The notes under the pieces were generated by a model. The model did not search any database, was not told the origin of the DNA, and saw nothing but the letters and a program-made list of their open reading frames with translations. From Rhodothermales bacterium (GTDB lineage: Bacteria > Bacteroidota > Rhodothermia > Rhodothermales > UBA10348), in the NCBI GenBank assembly GCA_030833605.1, contig JAURGV010000138.1:1-6503 (forward strand): a DNA stretch of 6,503 nt, read 5' to 3'. The position numbers were made by a program, and so were the translations under genes. This document shows positions 6,254-6,503 of the stretch, piece after piece (the first letter of the stretch is position 1; each line of letters begins with the position of its first letter).

Positions 6254-6503
6254 ATGCTGAATAAATCAGTTTTACACCGTTTCGGTTGGCCAGCTTTGCT
6301 TGGGTGCCTAGTGCTGCTTGTGTTTTTCCCCCTTAAAAAACGAGACGCCGCCCTCGATAACGTAGAAAAACGAGTTGAATCGGCTGGGAAATCGTTGAAG
6401 CCGGATTCTCCGGACCAATACGCGAAGTATTTCGACGCGATAAGAACCGCAGAAGGTGAAAATGGGCCATCGTACACGCCGGGATATCGCCTGGCTTCCC
6501 TAG
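6254..6503 (+). CDS. Start of an unrecognised membrane-anchored or exported protein (cut by window edge)
   Basis: An open frame from the ATG at 6254 stays open to the last base (83 codons plus one base) with no stop, so the gene continues outside the window. I translated it by hand. Residues 1-11 are short with basic residues, 12-27 are strongly hydrophobic (WPALLGCLVLLVFFPL) and 28-30 are KKR. This reads as an N-in signal anchor, or less likely a cleavable signal. Residues 31-50 are charged and probably helical. Residues 50-83 (PDSPDQYAKYFDAIRTAEGE, then GPSYTPGYRLASL) have the composition of a real soluble domain start and resemble the opening of large exported Bacteroidota proteins, but I cannot name the family. 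The gene is divergent from the peptidase gene with 101 bp between them and has no Shine-Dalgarno, like the peptidase. The opposite-strand frame over 6184-6477 is judged a shadow. Confidence 0.72.
   Translation, partial: MLNKSVLHRFGWPALLGCLVLLVFFPLKKRDAALDNVEKRVESAGKSLKPDSPDQYAKYFDAIRTAEGENGPSYTPGYRLASL

Noticed and set aside
6254..6310. Lipoprotein signal (LLGC at residues 15-18) in the right-edge protein
   Set aside because: The hydrophobic stretch continues well past the Cys (LVLLVFFPL) before the basic KKR. This fits a membrane anchor, not a lipobox at the end of the hydrophobic core.
6184..6477. 97-codon minus-strand open frame
   Set aside because: It overlaps the right-edge plus-strand gene, has low-complexity Ser/Arg-rich content, and would end only about 30 bases before the peptidase start, filling the expected promoter region.

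Overview
The window is ordinary-looking chromosomal DNA of roughly balanced base composition. It probably comes from a member of the Bacteroidota. This rests on three observations: the protein families (a fused ferredoxin/NrfD subunit, and an exported M14 peptidase of about 840 residues with a glutamine-amidotransferase-like tail), weak or absent Shine-Dalgarno sites, and several intergenic matches to the Bacteroidota -7 promoter element TAnnTTTG. I cannot assign a genus.

Left part (1-2754, all minus strand): an apparent molybdoenzyme operon, transcribed right to left. It begins with mobA (2131-2754), the enzyme that attaches GMP to molybdopterin. After 85 bp comes a single 560-residue protein (363-2045) that fuses a four-cluster ferredoxin subunit to an eight-helix NrfD/PsrC-type quinone-interacting membrane subunit. 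After only 4 bp comes the catalytic molybdopterin oxidoreductase subunit, cut off by the window edge (1-358). Together they would form a membrane-bound complex passing electrons between the quinone pool, four [4Fe-4S] clusters and a bis-MGD Mo or W site. Neither subunit carries a Tat or Sec leader, so the catalytic side probably faces the cytoplasm, as in SoeABC-type enzymes. The substrate cannot be read from the sequence. An 18-bp inverted repeat lies between mobA and the fusion gene and may be an operator.

Middle (2755-3623): a short divergent promoter region separates mobA from a NUDIX hydrolase gene on the plus strand (2835-3473) with an intact NUDIX box and an unrecognised N-terminal segment of about 75 residues. 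A 150-bp convergent gap follows, containing a GC-rich hairpin just past the end of the next gene.

Right part (3624-6503): a secreted M14 zinc carboxypeptidase on the minus strand (3624-6152), with all expected catalytic residues, a degenerate amidotransferase-like C-terminal domain and no cysteine in 842 residues. Divergent from it, a plus-strand gene starts at 6254 and runs off the window. Its first 83 residues show a membrane anchor or signal sequence and a coding-like downstream segment, but I do not recognise the family.

I see no mobile element, RNA gene, CRISPR array or defence cassette. The most unusual item is the ferredoxin-NrfD fusion with its Gly/His-rich linker and a possible internal start at the fusion joint.
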